Below are positions 43,990 to 51,132 of a stretch of DNA of 64,000 nt, in pieces. Below the pieces are notes generated by a model. The model worked only from the letters and a program-made list of their open reading frames with translations, was not told where the DNA came from and made no database searches. Numbering within the stretch: the stretch's first letter is position 1; every line of letters starts with the position of its first letter. A program made the translations under genes and the position numbers. This stretch comes from an uncultured Clostridia bacterium (GTDB lineage Bacteria > Bacillota > Clostridia > Oscillospirales > Acutalibacteraceae). The stretch lies in NCBI GenBank assembly GCA_944380845.1, contig CALWIU010000026.1:52151-116150 (forward strand), written 5' to 3'.

Positions 43990-44913
43990 TTAATAAATCA
44001 GAATTTCCGAGGGGTCTTTGAAGATTTCTTCCAAGCGAACAAGGAAGGGTTTTACCTCGCCGAAATCCAGCGCGCGGTGATCGAAAACGATATTCAAAGG
44101 AAGGATATCCGCAGAAGTAATAATCTCATTTCCGTTTTCATCCGTGCGCACCACAGGTTTTTTATTTACAGAGGAAATGCCGATGGCGCAGATCTGCGGC
44201 GGGATAATCATCAGAAGAGCAACCGCACCGTCAATGCCTCTGGTAATGGAGCCGATATTTGAAATCGTGATCGTCCCCTGCTTCAGGTCGGCCTTGGTGA
44301 TTTTTTCGTTGTCCGGAATGGCATCATAGGCTTTTTTCGCTTTGCCTTTTAACGGTGTAATACGGTGACGCTTCGCCGTTTTTGAACCGATCAGGCGCTG
44401 AATCACGCGCAGGATCTTTCCTTTCCGCAGTGCCTCAAAGGTATCATTCATGGAAACGGAAATCATCGCTTCGTTCAGATCGGTCTTTTTGATTTTCTCT
44501 GCGGTTTCCTGCATATATTCGGTCATATTGCCGAGGCTGCGGTTCCCCATATCTTTCATATTGATGGTCATCATGGTCTGATCCGGCAGGATCCACGGCA
44601 TGGAAACATCAATATTATCGTACTGGATAATCTTACCACGAACCAGCTTACGCTCAAAATGAATGTGCGCGTTCATCTGGGGAGCGGCTTTGATCGCTTC
44701 GGTCAGCGCCTTTAAAATAACAGTGTTCAGGGTAATATGCTTACCCTCAGGAAGCGCCGCGTCAAACTCCTTGTACTTCTTAATAAATTCCGTCACATCC
44801 GGCTCATAGATATAACTGACATGAGGGATGTTTTGCCAGCTTTCGCTGGTCATGTTCGCGACGATCTTGCGCTGGATTCCGAAGCGACTTACTTTTCTGA
44901 TTTGCCCTTCCAC
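43990..44913 (-). CDS. Stand-alone 2-oxoacid dehydrogenase E2-type acyltransferase catalytic domain
   Basis: A 307-residue protein matching only the catalytic core of dihydrolipoyl acyltransferases (CAT fold). There is no lipoyl domain and no E1/E3-binding domain. MTSESWQNIPHVSYIYEPDV opens the core, GTITISNIGSITRGIDGAVALL and VFDHRALDFGE close it; His279 and Asp283 of the DHRxxDG motif are kept but the glycine is Phe284. It starts with GTG at 44911-44913 after AGGAGG. Without lipoyl domain and with no E1 or E3 gene around, it is unlikely to serve a normal dehydrogenase complex; it may use free CoA esters, like chloramphenicol acetyltransferase relatives. Function unknown. Confidence 0.88.
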   Translation of the reverse strand: MEGQIRKVSRFGIQRKIVANMTSESWQNIPHVSYIYEPDVTEFIKKYKEFDAALPEGKHITLNTVILKALTEAIKAAPQMNAHIHFERKLVRGKIIQYDNIDVSMPWILPDQTMMTINMKDMGNRSLGNMTEYMQETAEKIKKTDLNEAMISVSMNDTFEALRKGKILRVIQRLIGSKTAKRHRITPLKGKAKKAYDAIPDNEKITKADLKQGTITISNIGSITRGIDGAVALLMIIPPQICAIGISSVNKKPVVRTDENGNEIITSADILPLNIVFDHRALDFGEVKPFLVRLEEIFKDPSEILIY

Positions 44914-44939
44914 AATAAAAAATACCTCCTGAAAATATA

Positions 44940-44969
44940 ATCTTATTCAAAATATGGTATGATACTCAA
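44940..44969 (-). promoter_or_regulatory. Possible promoter of the E2 acyltransferase gene
   Basis: Minus-strand TTGAGT (44964-44969), 18-base spacer, TAAGAT (44940-44945). Moderate match. Confidence 0.5.
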
Positions 44970-45219
44970 AACAGAAAAAATAAAGAAACTTTGGACAAAA
45001 TTTACATTGCCAATATTTTACCAGAGATTCATGATAATTGATTTTAAACCGCTTGAACATATTATGAACAAGCCAAATATTTTGCTACCGATTTTTGTTA
45101 TATTCCTATATTGTAATAAAAATTGGTTATTTTGCCGAAAAATCTGCTTTTAAATAATTATCAGGTGTCTATGAATATGGACAGCCTGTTACCTCTTTTA
45201 GACTTCTTTGGGCAACGGA
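44970..45219. other. AT-rich divergent spacer
   Basis: About 250 bases between the E2 gene promoter and the nitroreductase promoter. No coding sequence, repeat or hairpin of note was seen. Confidence 0.5.
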
Positions 45220-45249
45220 TTGACAAAAAATATACTTTGGCGGTATAAT
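45220..45249 (+). promoter_or_regulatory. Promoter of the nitroreductase gene
   Basis: TTGACA (45220-45225), 18-base spacer, TATAAT (45244-45249): consensus hexamers. The ribosome binding site follows after about 15 bases of leader. Confidence 0.85.
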
Positions 45250-45276
45250 AAAAAACGAAGAAACGGAGGTTTTCTT

Positions 45277-45795
45277 ATGAACGATGTTTTACAAAATATC
45301 CGCGCACGCAGAAGTGTTCGCGCCTTTGAAGACAAAGCCATTCCCGAAGAAACAATGCAGGAAATTCTGGACGCCGGACTGTGGGCGCCCAGCGCAATGA
45401 ACCGCCAGCTTTGGCAGTTTACCGCCGTCAGCAACAAGGAAAAGCTGACCGCCTTGCAAAACGCCCTGAAGGCTATTTTGGACAGACCGGACTACGGTCG
45501 TTTTTATAATGCCGACACACTGGTTCTGGTATCTGTACCGAGAGACTATGAACACGGCATTGCCGATTCCGCCTGTGCGCTGGAAAATATGTTTTTGGCA
45601 GCCGCATCTCTGGGGGTTGGCTCTGTTTGGATCAACCAGTTCAAAAACAACTGCGACGACGCTCGTCTGCGCACGGTGCTGTCTGACTGTGGCATTCCCG
45701 CCGATCATGTCATTTGGGGCGCTGCCGCCCTGGGCTACGGCAAACCGCAAAATGCAACCCGCGAAAACAAGGGCAAAGTGGTTTATATTCGCTGA
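45277..45795 (+). CDS. Nitroreductase family protein
   Basis: A 172-residue FMN-dependent NAD(P)H oxidoreductase. IRARRSVRAFEDKAIPEETM opens the FMN site, WAPSAMNRQLWQF is the conserved stretch after it, and LGVGSVWINQFKN plus AALGYGKP complete the fold. ACGGAGG precedes the ATG at 45277. These proteins reduce flavins, quinones or nitro compounds; the native substrate is unknown. A terminator lies right behind it, though azlC could be read by leak-through. Confidence 0.92.
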   Translation: MNDVLQNIRARRSVRAFEDKAIPEETMQEILDAGLWAPSAMNRQLWQFTAVSNKEKLTALQNALKAILDRPDYGRFYNADTLVLVSVPRDYEHGIADSACALENMFLAAASLGVGSVWINQFKNNCDDARLRTVLSDCGIPADHVIWGAAALGYGKPQNATRENKGKVVYIR

Positions 45796-45808
45796 GAATC
45801 GCCGGATT

Positions 45809-45836
45809 CGGCACGGTGAAAACCGTGCCGATTTTT
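45809..45836 (+). terminator. Terminator of the nitroreductase gene
   Basis: CGGCACGGT-GAAA-ACCGTGCCG followed by ATTTTTAT: nine perfect pairs closed by a GNRA tetraloop. Confidence 0.85.
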
Positions 45837-45860
45837 ATCGAAACTGGGATGGATTTTTTG

Positions 45861-46577
45861 ATGAAGAAGAAGCAACACATTGCCAGCCGCGCGCTGCGCG
45901 CAGCATTTCCCAAAACACTGCCAATTTTGGCAGGTTTTCTGTTTTTGGGGTTTTCATACGGTATGTATATGAATGTCTCGGGCTTTTCGTTCCTTTATCC
46001 ACTGTTTATGAGTCTTTTGGTCTTTGCCGGATCGGTAGAATTTGTCGCAGTCAGTATGCTTTTGGGCGCTTTTGATCCGGTGCAGGCGTTGCTGATGACG
46101 ATCATGATCAATGCGCGGCACCTGTTTTACGGCATCTCCATGCTGGACAAATACCGGGGCGTGGACAAAAAGAAAAAGCCCTATTTGATTTTCGGGCTTT
46201 GTGACGAAACCTTTTCCATTAACTATACGGCAGTCATCCCGGAAGGAATCGACCGGGGCTGGTTCTATTTTTTTGTTACCCTGCTCAACCAGATTTACTG
46301 GGTCGGCGGCGCTACGCTCGGTGGGCTGTTCGGCAGTGTGATCCCTTTTGAAACCGAAGGTTTGGATTTCGTTATGACCGCCCTGTTTGTGGTCATTTTT
46401 CTGGATCAATGGATGAAAGAAAAAAACCACTTCAGCTCTTTGACCGGGCTGGCGGTATCACTGATCTGCCTGCTGATCTTTGGTTCAGACCATTTTATGA
46501 TTCCGGCCATGATAAGCATTCTGCTTTTGCTCACCCTGTTGCAAAAACCCTTGGGAAAGGCGGGTGAGCCGGCTTGA
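45861..46577 (+). CDS. azlC: Branched-chain amino acid exporter subunit AzlC
   Basis: A 238-residue membrane protein with about seven hydrophobic segments. [20 protein letters not shown] and [17 protein letters not shown] are AzlC family blocks. It pairs with the small subunit AzlD encoded by the next gene, overlapping by four bases, to export branched-chain amino acids or analogues. I choose the ATG at 45861 ([10 protein letters not shown]); an ATG four codons earlier is possible. It lies 25 bases after the nitroreductase terminator, so expression may depend on read-through or on an unseen promoter. Confidence 0.93.
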   Translation: MKKKQHIASRALRAAFPKTLPILAGFLFLGFSYGMYMNVSGFSFLYPLFMSLLVFAGSVEFVAVSMLLGAFDPVQALLMTIMINARHLFYGISMLDKYRGVDKKKKPYLIFGLCDETFSINYTAVIPEGIDRGWFYFFVTLLNQIYWVGGATLGGLFGSVIPFETEGLDFVMTALFVVIFLDQWMKEKNHFSSLTGLAVSLICLLIFGSDHFMIPAMISILLLLTLLQKPLGKAGEPA

Positions 46578-46900
46578 CAACCAATCAGCAAATCATCACC
46601 ATCGCCATGGTCATTCTCGGCACAATGCTGACGCGCTTTTTACCGTTTTTGCTTTTTCCAGCCGGGAAAAAGACGCCGAAATACATTCAATACTTAGGCA
46701 AAGTTCTGCCTGCCGCGGTCTTTGGTCTATTGGTCATTTACTGCGTGAAAGATGTCAGCGTACTGCAAGGCAATCACGGCATTCCGGAAATTCTTGCTAT
46801 TGCGCTGACTGCCGGCCTTCATCTCTGGAAAAAAAATATGTTTTTGTCCATTGCCGCCGGTACGCTTTTTTATATGGCGCTGGTGCAATTTGTCTTTTAA
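46574..46900 (+). CDS. azlD: Branched-chain amino acid exporter subunit AzlD
   Basis: A 108-residue protein with four hydrophobic segments, of the size and pattern of Azl[21 protein letters not shown] near the N-terminus, [16 protein letters not shown] in the middle. It starts with TTG at 46574 overlapping the azlC stop, with GGCGGGTGAG upstream. It is the small partner of AzlC in a two-component efflux complex. Confidence 0.92.
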   Translation: MTTNQQIITIAMVILGTMLTRFLPFLLFPAGKKTPKYIQYLGKVLPAAVFGLLVIYCVKDVSVLQGNHGIPEILAIALTAGLHLWKKNMFLSIAAGTLFYMALVQFVF

Positions 46901-46964
46901 GCGCTGTATAATCTCCTTTTGTTCTCCGTATACTATCAGTAGAATTGAATACGGAGCGATGAAA

Positions 46965-47162
46965 ATGAAGAAGAAAAAAAGACGCATTGCCAAAAACATC
47001 GGTGCGTTGGACGCCATGGGAAACAGCGTGGCATCTGCGAATGAATGCACCGGGATGATTCCCAACGGAGAAGATTCTGAAACAGCACAGGAATTTTATA
47101 ATGAAATGATCGACTTTTTGCCCCACGGCGTCATTCCGGACGATAAGTATCGAGAAGAGTAA
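46965..47162 (+). CDS. Small conserved-looking protein of 65 residues, function unknown
   Basis: The protein begins MKKKKRRIAKNIGALDAMGN, strongly basic, and ends in an acidic half (NGEDSETAQEFYNEMIDFLP, then HGVIPDDKYREE). ACGGAGCG lies eight bases before the ATG at 46965; another ATG two codons upstream is too close to it. A good terminator follows the stop. I do not recognise the family; the basic tail and acidic body suggest a nucleic-acid- or ribosome-associated protein, which is a guess. It may be co-transcribed with azlCD. Confidence 0.7.
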   Translation: MKKKKRRIAKNIGALDAMGNSVASANECTGMIPNGEDSETAQEFYNEMIDFLPHGVIPDDKYREE

Positions 47163-47172
47163 GAGAAAAAAA

Positions 47173-47227
47173 TAAGGCGTTTTTTGTCAAAACCCATTGG
47201 ATTTTGCGAAAAACGCCTTGTTTTTTT
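47173..47227 (+). terminator. Terminator after the 65-residue gene
   Basis: AAGGCGTTTTT pairs with AAAAACGCCTT around an inner CAAAA/TTTTG pair, then GTTTTTTT. Confidence 0.88.
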
Positions 47228-47246
47228 ATGTCGGAAGGACTATGAT
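47218..47246 (+). promoter_or_regulatory. Possible promoter of the PHP gene
   Basis: TTGTTT (47218-47223) overlapping the preceding U-tract, 17-base spacer, TATGAT (47241-47246). Confidence 0.5.
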
Positions 47247-47277
47247 AGATCATTAAACAAATGAGGGACGCGATCAT

Positions 47278-48009
47278 ATGGACATCAAAAGTATCAAAAG
47301 GGATCTTCAAAGGGAATACCCCTTCCGGCTGGAATTGCACGCCCATACCAGGCCTGCTTCCCCCTGCGGTGACATTCCCCCAGAAACCGTCATAGACACT
47401 TTCTATCGCTCGGGATACAATGGCATTGCCATTACCAATCATTTTTTCTGCGATCTTTTCTCGCGCTATTATCACGCAAAAGACAAACAGGAGGTGCTGG
47501 ACAAGTATCTTTCCGATTATTATAAAGCCCGTCAGGAGGGCGAAAAAGTCGGCATGAAAGTCTATCTGGGCGCCGAGCTGCGCTGGCAGAGTACGGGCAA
47601 CAATGACTATCTGCTGTTTGGCATCGATGAGCATATGCTGTCTGATATCTATGATTATATGAGCGCAGATCCTGCAACCTTTGTTCGGGACTGCAAAAGC
47701 GAAAAGAGCTTCTTTTTACAGGCGCACCCCTTCCGTGAAGATATGACAAGGTTCGACCCTGCGCTGCTGGACGGAGAAGAGGTTTTTAATCTGCACCCAA
47801 ATCACAACTCTGCAATCGCCTTTGCCGATCAATTTGCCGAACAGCACCAAAAAATCAAGACCATGGGCACCGATTATCACCACGAAGGACATCACAATCT
47901 CTGCTCGACGAGAACCAAAATTTTGCCGAAGGATTCCTTTGAACTGGCAAGCACCTTAAAAGCCAACGACTTTATTTTTGAAATAACCGGATCGATTATC
48001 CTGCCCTGA
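47278..48009 (+). CDS. PHP-domain metal-dependent phosphoesterase
   Basis: A 243-residue protein of the polymerase-and-histidinol-phosphatase fold. Metal ligands are visible in FRLELHAHTRPAS (near 18-30), AITNHFF, LGAELRW, LQAHPFRED and GTDYHHEGHH. It stands alone with no polymerase or histidine gene nearby, so it is a free-standing phosphoesterase that probably acts on a small phosphorylated substrate. TGAGGGACG precedes the ATG. The substrate is unknown. Confidence 0.9.
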   Translation: MDIKSIKRDLQREYPFRLELHAHTRPASPCGDIPPETVIDTFYRSGYNGIAITNHFFCDLFSRYYHAKDKQEVLDKYLSDYYKARQEGEKVGMKVYLGAELRWQSTGNNDYLLFGIDEHMLSDIYDYMSADPATFVRDCKSEKSFFLQAHPFREDMTRFDPALLDGEEVFNLHPNHNSAIAFADQFAEQHQKIKTMGTDYHHEGHHNLCSTRTKILPKDSFELASTLKANDFIFEITGSIILP

Positions 48010-48028
48010 TCCCCGTGCCGTGAATACA

Positions 48029-48077
48029 GAAAAAAAGAGCTGCCGCAAATGAGAAAATCATTTACGACAGCTCTTTT
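48029..48077 (-). terminator. Terminator of the ABC transporter operon
   Basis: Minus-strand AAAGAGCTGTCGTAAATGA pairs with TCATTTGCGGCAGCTCTTT, using G-U wobbles that are mismatches on the plus strand, followed by a run of T. It also lies behind the converging PHP gene. Confidence 0.88.
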
Positions 48078-48093
48078 GCTATCAATCGAAAAA

Positions 48094-48888
48094 TCAGGAA
48101 AGAAGCGCGCGGTCGTTTGCGAACTCCGAACCGCTGATTTCTTCAAATTTATGAAGCAATGCCTCAACGGTCAGTTTCTTTTTCTCCTCACCGGAGATAT
48201 CCAGAATAATCCGTCCCTCGTGCATCATAATCAGGCGGTTGCCATAGTTGATGGCATCGTTCATATTATGCGTGACCATCATTGCGGTCAAATGCTCATC
48301 CTTGATAATTTTATCGCTTAGCGCCAAAACCTTTGCCGAGGTCTTGGGATCCAGCGCCGCTGTGTGCTCATCCAAAAGCAGAAGTTTTGGCTTTTGCAGC
48401 GTCGCCATCAAAAGCGTCAGCGCCTGCCGCTGACCGCCGGATAACAGCCCGACTTTAGAGGTCAGACGGTCTTCCAAGCCCAAACCAAGCGTTTTCAAAA
48501 GCTCCTTATAATGCGCTTTTTCCTTAGAGGTCACGCCCATACGCAGGGTGCGTCGTTTGCCGCGGCGAGCCGCCAGCGCAAGATTTTCTGCAATCTCCAT
48601 GTTTGCCGCCGTGCCCGTCATCGGGTCCTGAAAAACCCTTCCGAAATATTTGGCGCGCTTGTGCTCCGGTTTGTTGGTTACATTGATCCCATCCACCACA
48701 ATAGAGCCGCTGTCGGCAGAATAAACACCGGAAATCATATTTAAAAGCGTGGACTTACCGGCGCCGTTGCCGCCGATCACAGTGACAAAATCGCCGTCCT
48801 GAAGCGTCAAATTGACATTTGACAGCGCAACCTTTTCGTTGATGGTTCCGGGATTAAAGGTTTTGCTTAAGTTGGTGATTTCAAGCAT
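48094..48888 (-). CDS. ABC transporter ATP-binding protein (TrpX/YZ-type importer)
   Basis: A 264-residue ATPase. Walker A GGNGAGKST (about 41-49), signature LLSGGQRQALTLLMA, Walker B LLLLDEHTAALD and the switch histidine in MMVTHNMND are all present. It serves with the permease and binding protein directly upstream in an importer of the PF04392 class. The ATG at 48886-48888 overlaps the permease stop by eight bases, with GGGAAAGGCAG as ribosome binding site. Confidence 0.95.
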   Translation of the reverse strand: MLEITNLSKTFNPGTINEKVALSNVNLTLQDGDFVTVIGGNGAGKSTLLNMISGVYSADSGSIVVDGINVTNKPEHKRAKYFGRVFQDPMTGTAANMEIAENLALAARRGKRRTLRMGVTSKEKAHYKELLKTLGLGLEDRLTSKVGLLSGGQRQALTLLMATLQKPKLLLLDEHTAALDPKTSAKVLALSDKIIKDEHLTAMMVTHNMNDAINYGNRLIMMHEGRIILDISGEEKKKLTVEALLHKFEEISGSEFANDRALLS

Positions 48889-49813
48889 CTGCCTTTCCCT
48901 CCTTCGGCTGTTTGTCTTTTTTGCTGCTTCTCTTGCCGGACAATTGGTTTTTCCAGTAGGGAACGCCCAGGAAAACGGCAACCACCAAAGCAGAGAACAG
49001 CTTCAGATCGTTGGTATTCAGACCGATCTTCAGAACAATGGCAATAACGATGTAATAAATGACGCCGCCGATCACACAGGCGAACAATTTCAGAGCAAAA
49101 TTCTTAAAGATCTTGCCAAAGATCACTTCACCGATGATGACAGCCGCCAGGCCGATGACGATGGCGCCTCTGCCCATGTTGATATCGGCGTTGGCACTGA
49201 ACTGCGCCAGCAGACCGCCCGAAACGGCAACGATACCATTGGAAAGCACCAGACCGAAGATTTTACGGGATGAAGTGTTAATGCCATTGGCGCGAGCCAT
49301 GGCTTCATTGGCGCCGGTCGCGCGGATGGAATGACCCATTTCCGTGCCGAAGAACCAATACAGGATTGCAATAATCACCACAATGAAAATGGCGGCAGTC
49401 AAAATCGTCTGCGGCAGAAGATTTTCATTGGACGAAACAATCAGATCATATTTTCTGTGACTGATGGGCGTATTGGCTCTGCCGCCCATAATGCGCAAAT
49501 TGATCGAATACAGAGAAAGCTGGGTTAAAATACCGGCAAGGATGGCGGGAATCCCGAAAGCAGTATGCAAAACGCCGGTCACAAGTCCCGCCGCGCAGCC
49601 TGCAAGGAAGGCAACAAATAAGGCAAGCCAGATATTCCAGCCGGAAGTGGTTAACACAACCAGCACCGCGCCGCCGGTAGCAATGGAGCCGTCAACAGTC
49701 AAATCGGCAAGATCCAATACGCGGAAGGTAATGAACACGCCGATTGCCATAATGCCCCAGATCATGCCCTGCGCGATCGGCGAGGGCAGCGATTGCAGGA
49801 ACTCTAAAACCAT
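48881..49813 (-). CDS. ABC transporter permease
   Basis: A 310-residue membrane protein with about nine hydrophobic segments, of the branched-chain/LivH-like permease type. FRVLDLADLTVDGSIATGGA near residue 30, ILTQLSLYSINLRIMGGRAN and SIRATGANEAMARANGIN are typical of permeases paired with PF04392 binding proteins. The ATG at 49811-49813 follows AAGGAG. It lies 86 bases behind the binding protein gene, with a large hairpin between. Confidence 0.94.
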   Translation of the reverse strand: MVLEFLQSLPSPIAQGMIWGIMAIGVFITFRVLDLADLTVDGSIATGGAVLVVLTTSGWNIWLALFVAFLAGCAAGLVTGVLHTAFGIPAILAGILTQLSLYSINLRIMGGRANTPISHRKYDLIVSSNENLLPQTILTAAIFIVVIIAILYWFFGTEMGHSIRATGANEAMARANGINTSSRKIFGLVLSNGIVAVSGGLLAQFSANADINMGRGAIVIGLAAVIIGEVIFGKIFKNFALKLFACVIGGVIYYIVIAIVLKIGLNTNDLKLFSALVVAVFLGVPYWKNQLSGKRSSKKDKQPKEGKADA

Positions 49814-49835
49814 GAAATACAAAACTCCTTAACAT

Positions 49836-49893
49836 GCCGAAAGAAAGCGATAAGTCTCCTTACCGCTTTCTTCCGAATATTTAGCCTTTCGGC
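49836..49893 (-). other. Intercistronic stem-loop between binding protein and permease
   Basis: Outer GCCGAAAG/CTTTCGGC and inner GAAAGCG/CGCTTTC plus TAAG/CTTA helices form one long hairpin without a good U-tract. Such hairpins protect the upstream mRNA and give the binding protein higher expression than the permease. Confidence 0.7.
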
Positions 49894-49899
49894 TTTTCT

Positions 49900-50928
49900 T
49901 TACTGAGCAGCCGTTTCATCCTCAAGAACAATGGCTTCATAGCCTTCGGGAACGGTGATGTTCAGCGCTTCACAACGCTCGGTGACAGCTTTTTTCGTCA
50001 GGCCATCGGAATATTCGATGGGCATGGTGGCGGGGTCGGCGCCGTTGACAAGAATGTCATACGCCATTTCGCCGGTCTTTCTGCCAAGGTCATAATAGCT
50101 GATGGAAAGCGTCGCAATACCGCAACCTTTGCAGATGCCCTCTTCACCGGCGATGATGGGAACACCGGCAGCCTCAGCAACATTATTGATCGCCTCGGTG
50201 TTGGAAGCGGCAGTATTGTCGGTCGGGATATAAACGACATCGGAATTGTCAACAGCAGTCTGCGTAACCTGCTGAACATCGTTGGTATCAACAAAAGTAT
50301 AAACTGTGGAGGTCAAACCAAGTTTCTGCAGTTCTTCGGCAACGACATCTGCCTGATATTTGGAGTTGGACTCAGCGGAGCAGTACAGAATGCCGACTTC
50401 TTTTGCATCGGGGCACAGCTCTTTGATCATGGCAGCCTGCTGATCCAGAGGAGCAAGGTCAGCGGTACCGGAAATATTCATGCCGGTTGTACCGGTCCAG
50501 TTGTCGATCTGAAGAGCGGTTGCATAATCCGTAATGGATGTGCCGAGGATCGGAATATCTTCTGTAGCAGCGGCAGCAGCGACAAGCGCGTCGGTTGCAT
50601 TCGCCATGATCAGGTCAACATTGGAAGCAACAAACTGAGAAACGATGGTGGTGCAGTTTGTTTTTTCACCGGAAGCATTCTGATAGGAAAATTCCACTCT
50701 ATCGCCGAGCTGCTCAGTCAGATAATCCTGGAAGCCTTTGGTGGCAGCATCCAGCGCGTCGTGCTGAACGAACTGGCAAATACCAATGGTGTAAGTATCC
50801 GTTGCGGAACCGGCAGTCGTACCGACTTCGTCGCCGGTGCCGGGGGTTTCCTCGTTATTGCACGCGGCAAGGGCGAAGAGCATCACAGCGGCAAGCAACA
50901 GTGCGATGAGTTTCTTCGATTTTTTCAT
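49900..50928 (-). CDS. ABC transporter substrate-binding lipoprotein (TrpX-like)
   Basis: A 342-residue lipoprotein. The signal peptide KKLIALLLAAVMLFALAAC ends in a lipobox with Cys22, followed by an acidic/Thr-rich linker. YTIGICQFVQHDALDAATKG and the bi-lobed fold identify the PF04392 family. Members include the TrpX tryptophan-uptake protein, and other members bind different aromatic or hydrophobic compounds, so the ligand is open. GGAGGAAAAGTCT precedes the ATG at 50926-50928. No T-box or riboswitch is visible in the short leader. Confidence 0.93.
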   Translation of the reverse strand: MKKSKKLIALLLAAVMLFALAACNNEETPGTGDEVGTTAGSATDTYTIGICQFVQHDALDAATKGFQDYLTEQLGDRVEFSYQNASGEKTNCTTIVSQFVASNVDLIMANATDALVAAAAATEDIPILGTSITDYATALQIDNWTGTTGMNISGTADLAPLDQQAAMIKELCPDAKEVGILYCSAESNSKYQADVVAEELQKLGLTSTVYTFVDTNDVQQVTQTAVDNSDVVYIPTDNTAASNTEAINNVAEAAGVPIIAGEEGICKGCGIATLSISYYDLGRKTGEMAYDILVNGADPATMPIEYSDGLTKKAVTERCEALNITVPEGYEAIVLEDETAAQ

Positions 50929-50999
50929 AGACTTTTCCTCCATTTTTATAAAATAAAAAGCGATGCGGCATTTTAAGTGAAACCGCACTAACAGAATAT

Positions 51000-51028
51000 A
51001 GTATAGCCGATTGTTCACAAAATGGCAA
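51000..51028 (-). promoter_or_regulatory. Promoter of the ABC transporter operon
   Basis: Minus-strand TTGCCA (51023-51028), 17-base spacer, TATACT (51000-51005), about 65 bases before the start codon. Confidence 0.7.
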
Positions 51029-51071
51029 TAGACAAAATCCACAAAATACTTTAGCAATTTAAAGCAAAAAC

Positions 51072-51116
51072 ACCAAAAAGCATTACAGGAGAGCCGATCG
51101 GAACACCGGCTCCCCC
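51072..51116 (-). terminator. Terminator of the rhamnosidase-like gene
   Basis: Minus-strand GGGGAGCCG / CGGCTCTCC stem (51090-51116) followed, after a few bases, by CTTTTTGG. The U-tract is slightly removed from the stem. Confidence 0.65.
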
Positions 51117-51132
51117 GCTTTTGCTTTTCCCT

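Noticed and set aside
43596-44262. Overlapping plus-strand open frames of 105 and 185 codons behind amt
   Set aside because: They run through two strong hairpins and over the E2 gene in antisense, and have no ribosome binding site or recognisable protein features.
50929-51028. T-box or tryptophan riboswitch upstream of the TrpX-like operon
   Set aside because: The leader between promoter and start codon is only about 65 bases and lacks the T-box sequence and any terminator hairpin.
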